A stretch of DNA of 64,000 bases from Aphanomyces cochlioides (taxonomy: Eukaryota > Oomycota > Saprolegniomycetes > Saprolegniales > Verrucalvaceae), in contig JAHQRK010000017.1 in the NCBI GenBank assembly GCA_019828595.1, positions 496,001 through 560,000 on the forward strand. Reading direction: 5' to 3'. Positions 61,898 through 64,000 of the stretch are shown in pieces. How positions within the stretch are numbered: position 1 is the first letter of the stretch; each line of letters begins with the position of its first letter. Made by a program: the position numbers and the translations under genes. The notes under the pieces were generated by a model. It worked only from the letters and a program-made list of their open reading frames with translations. It was not told the origin of the DNA and searched no databases.

Positions 61898-64000
61898 TTA
61901 GAGTTGATCGTCCTCCAAATCGAGGGGATCAATTTCGTCGGCGTTCATGGAGTGGTGAGCTTTGCTGCAGAGCTCGTCGATGTGGTAATTGTTGGTGATG
62001 CTTTTGAGCATCGAGATGGCCGACAAGACGGGAGCCGGCAAAGTGAACTTCTCGAGATTGTCGCTGAAGTTTTCGATCAAAGCAAACAGCGACCAGTCCG
62101 GCAAGCAGTTGGTGTCAGGCAATCTTGTTGCTTCTTGGTTCAATAGAACAGTCAGTGCCTCCGAGTTTGTGTAGAGGTCTGGGGCCCGATTTGAGAGGAA
62201 TAAGTCAATCGTAGCAAGTGCAAAGAGGATGCGCTTGATCTCTGGTATGTCCGTGGTCAATTCTTCCAAGATTTCTGACGGGTGAATCTTGTATTGAGCC
62301 ATGAAGTTGACGTGATGTTTGTAGTTGTGAGGCTTGCCTTGAGCTTTTAACAAAGCCATCTTGCGCTCAATAGTCTTGGTTGCAACAAGTGACTGAAACA
62401 AACTGAGGTCTTCATCTTGTGCGTACATAGCATGTGAAACGAGCTGAGGATCATCTCGCAAAATGCGTTGACATTCGGTGATACTGCCTTCGACTTTCTT
62501 GTCTCGAATGATCTTCTTCGCCAATTCGAGGTGGGCTGCAGCAGACTTGTTAAGTCGTTGTTTCTTCGCTTTGCCTTTGGTCTTTTTCGGGCGTGGCGCA
62601 CTTGAATCTTCCAATACAATTCGAGGCACTGCAAAGTCTTCAAACGAGAGTTCCACGTCGTCTTCTTCGAGGATATGAAAACGGTTGGATGTCGGCAGGG
62701 GATCCAAACGTGGGGACGAAGGCAAAGTACGTTTTGGAGCTGGTCCAGACCGGTAGCCCGTTACCAATTGAAGGTCCAGCAAGTTCTTGGGCTGCTCACT
62801 TGGTGGAGCAAGAGCGGGCGATTCGTTGGTAGACATTTCCACATCTTCTTGTTGTTTGTCTTGTCCATTGTTGTTAGGGGGATCGCTGTCACCAGACATA
62901 TCGACATCAGAGCCATGAGAAGGAGCTGTTGGCTGTGGTTGTTCATCTTGACGATCTCCAGATGCCTCAGTTGAGTCGGCCTCGCCTTCCGCATTTGTTC
63001 CAGGGTCTTGATCATGATCGTCTCCATCATGTTCAGGTTCTTTTTCTCCTGACGGAGGAGATTTTGCCGCTGCCTTGGCCGCTTTTGCCTTCGCTTTTTC
63101 AGCCTTGGCCTCTGCACGTCGTGAAACAATCGACGGAGGCAATGTCTTGTTCAGAGCAGCGATCTTGTGCTGAAACACGACGACAAAAGGCTGACCCGAC
63201 GGATCCGTAATGGTGATTTCGCGTAGTGCGTCGCCGGATTTTGGCACCAGCACTGCAGGAGGCGCAGGCGACTTGAAAATGACTCTCAAATGCGGCGACT
63301 TGATGTTCTGACCAGCAGTAGGGTTGAATGCTGCTATCACTGACTTGGTCAATGCAGCCATTTTCTTGACAATTGCCTTGGCCATCGAAGGGTGACTGAC
63401 CTTGTTGAACGTAACGTAGTAGTTGTTGCCATAACGCGAGTATTTGGGAACCAGGAAGTCTTTGCCACCAAGTCGAAACGTTGTGCCTCCCATTTCCACG
63501 CACGTAGACAAGTTGTAACTTGAGATCACAATGGTCTGTGGGTTCTTCTTGTGGATCAAAATGTTCGGAAATTTGGAGCCCCATAACGAACCAGGATTTT
63601 CCTTGACAAATTGATCGCAGATGACTTTTTCGGACCAGTCCTTGTAGGCTTCGCCCAACTTGACTGTGAGCTCGTACACTTGGGACTGGGGGGTGAGCAA
63701 AATGTTTTCAATGAAGGCGTCCATGTCACCGAGTCTTTGTAGAATGCGTCCGCCATGGCCTCGCATCGCGCAATATCGTCATCGGCAATAGCATGAGCAC
63801 CAGTGTTGCGATGTTTCGCGCCTTTGGGGGCATTGCCTTGCTTGGAATCTTTCTTGGACGAAGCTGAATCCTTGCCGGGAGTCTTTTGCGTCCATGGATT
63901 GGCCTTTTCAGCGTTTTGTTGCTCTTGATCGCCTTGTATTTTGTCTGCCGCGGTAGGAGGATCAACAGCGCCATTTCCTTGAGCAACGGATTTGTCGACA
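61898..64000 (-). pseudogene. ORF1 of c15, frameshifted, runs off the window
   Basis: TAA at 61900-61898. The basic C-terminal part, linker and central domain are open up to about 63729, where one base is lost (GTCACCGAGTC against GTCACCAGAGTC), shifting the frame at the SGDMDAF codons. Upstream sequence to the window edge is normal ORF1 in the other frame. It carries QPKNLLDLQ (Ser to Leu) and NCLPDWS (Thr to Pro) private changes. Confidence 0.87.

Larger units (their letters stand above)
61105..64000 (-). mobile_element. LINE copy c15, 5' half, continues right of the window
   Basis: This minus-strand copy is cut in ORF2 at 61105 by the 3' end of c14. ORF2 N-terminus, spacer and most of ORF1 run to the window edge. 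With c11 it forms a large inverted pair: both are truncated in the endonuclease coding region within about 60 bp of the same position, on opposite sides of c12-c14. Confidence 0.85.

Noticed and set aside
1..64000. LTR retrotransposon, group II intron or viral origin of the reverse transcriptase
   Set aside because: There are no long terminal repeats, protease, RNase H or integrase, and no intron RNA domains. The APE endonuclease, target duplications and 5' truncations are typical of LINEs.

Overview
The window is a eukaryotic repeat nest built from one family of non-LTR (LINE-type) retrotransposon. I see no unrelated gene, RNA gene or single-copy DNA in the 64 kb: every stretch longer than a few bases aligns by eye to the same element of about 7.38 kb. 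The host cannot be named from a window with no host gene. Intron-free two-ORF LINEs with an APE-type endonuclease and a C-terminal CCHC finger occur in stramenopiles (oomycetes), algae, plants and fungi. An oomycete-like protist is only a low-confidence guess.

The consensus element, read from the complete copies at 14964-22346 and 44205-51584 and from the interrupted copy ending at 29939, has these parts in order: a 61-nt 5' leader starting ACTTCCG; ORF1 (1012 aa, acidic and disordered N-terminus, unidentified central domain, basic C-terminal part); a 78-nt pyrimidine-rich spacer; ORF2 (1351 aa, APE endonuclease, reverse transcriptase with FADD, C-terminal CCHC finger); and a 3' UTR of about 148 nt ending ...TTTAACC with no poly(A) or simple-repeat tail.

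I count fifteen copies or fragments, called c1 to c15, stacked inside each other. From outside in: c11 (+, 40901-44204) holds c10 (-), which holds c9 (-), which holds c2 (+; 940-1212, 31988-33825, 35784-38230). c2 holds c1 (-), c8 (+, 33826-35785) and c3 (+; 1213-4041, 29940-31989). c3 holds a head-to-tail pair c4 + c5 (-; 4040-29939), and c5 holds c6 (+, 14964-22346) and c7 (+, 22765-27647). Five insertions have both target-site duplications (12-18 bp) inside the window. The outermost ones are half-visible because their left partners lie beyond position 1. On the right, c11 is broken by full-length c12 (44205-51584), followed head-to-tail by two 4761-bp truncated units, c13 and c14, and then by the inverted 5' part of another copy, c15 (61105-64000).

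Family biology expects ORF1 protein to coat the RNA, and ORF2 protein to nick the target and prime reverse transcription there. The junctions suggest how this family does it: every 3' junction falls on a CC in the target, matching the CC at the end of the element RNA. ORF2 is intact in c5, c6, c13 and c14. ORF1 is intact in c12, and in c5 apart from its two guests. No uninterrupted copy has both ORFs open, so the nest itself holds no plainly autonomous element, but the copies are very similar and look recent.
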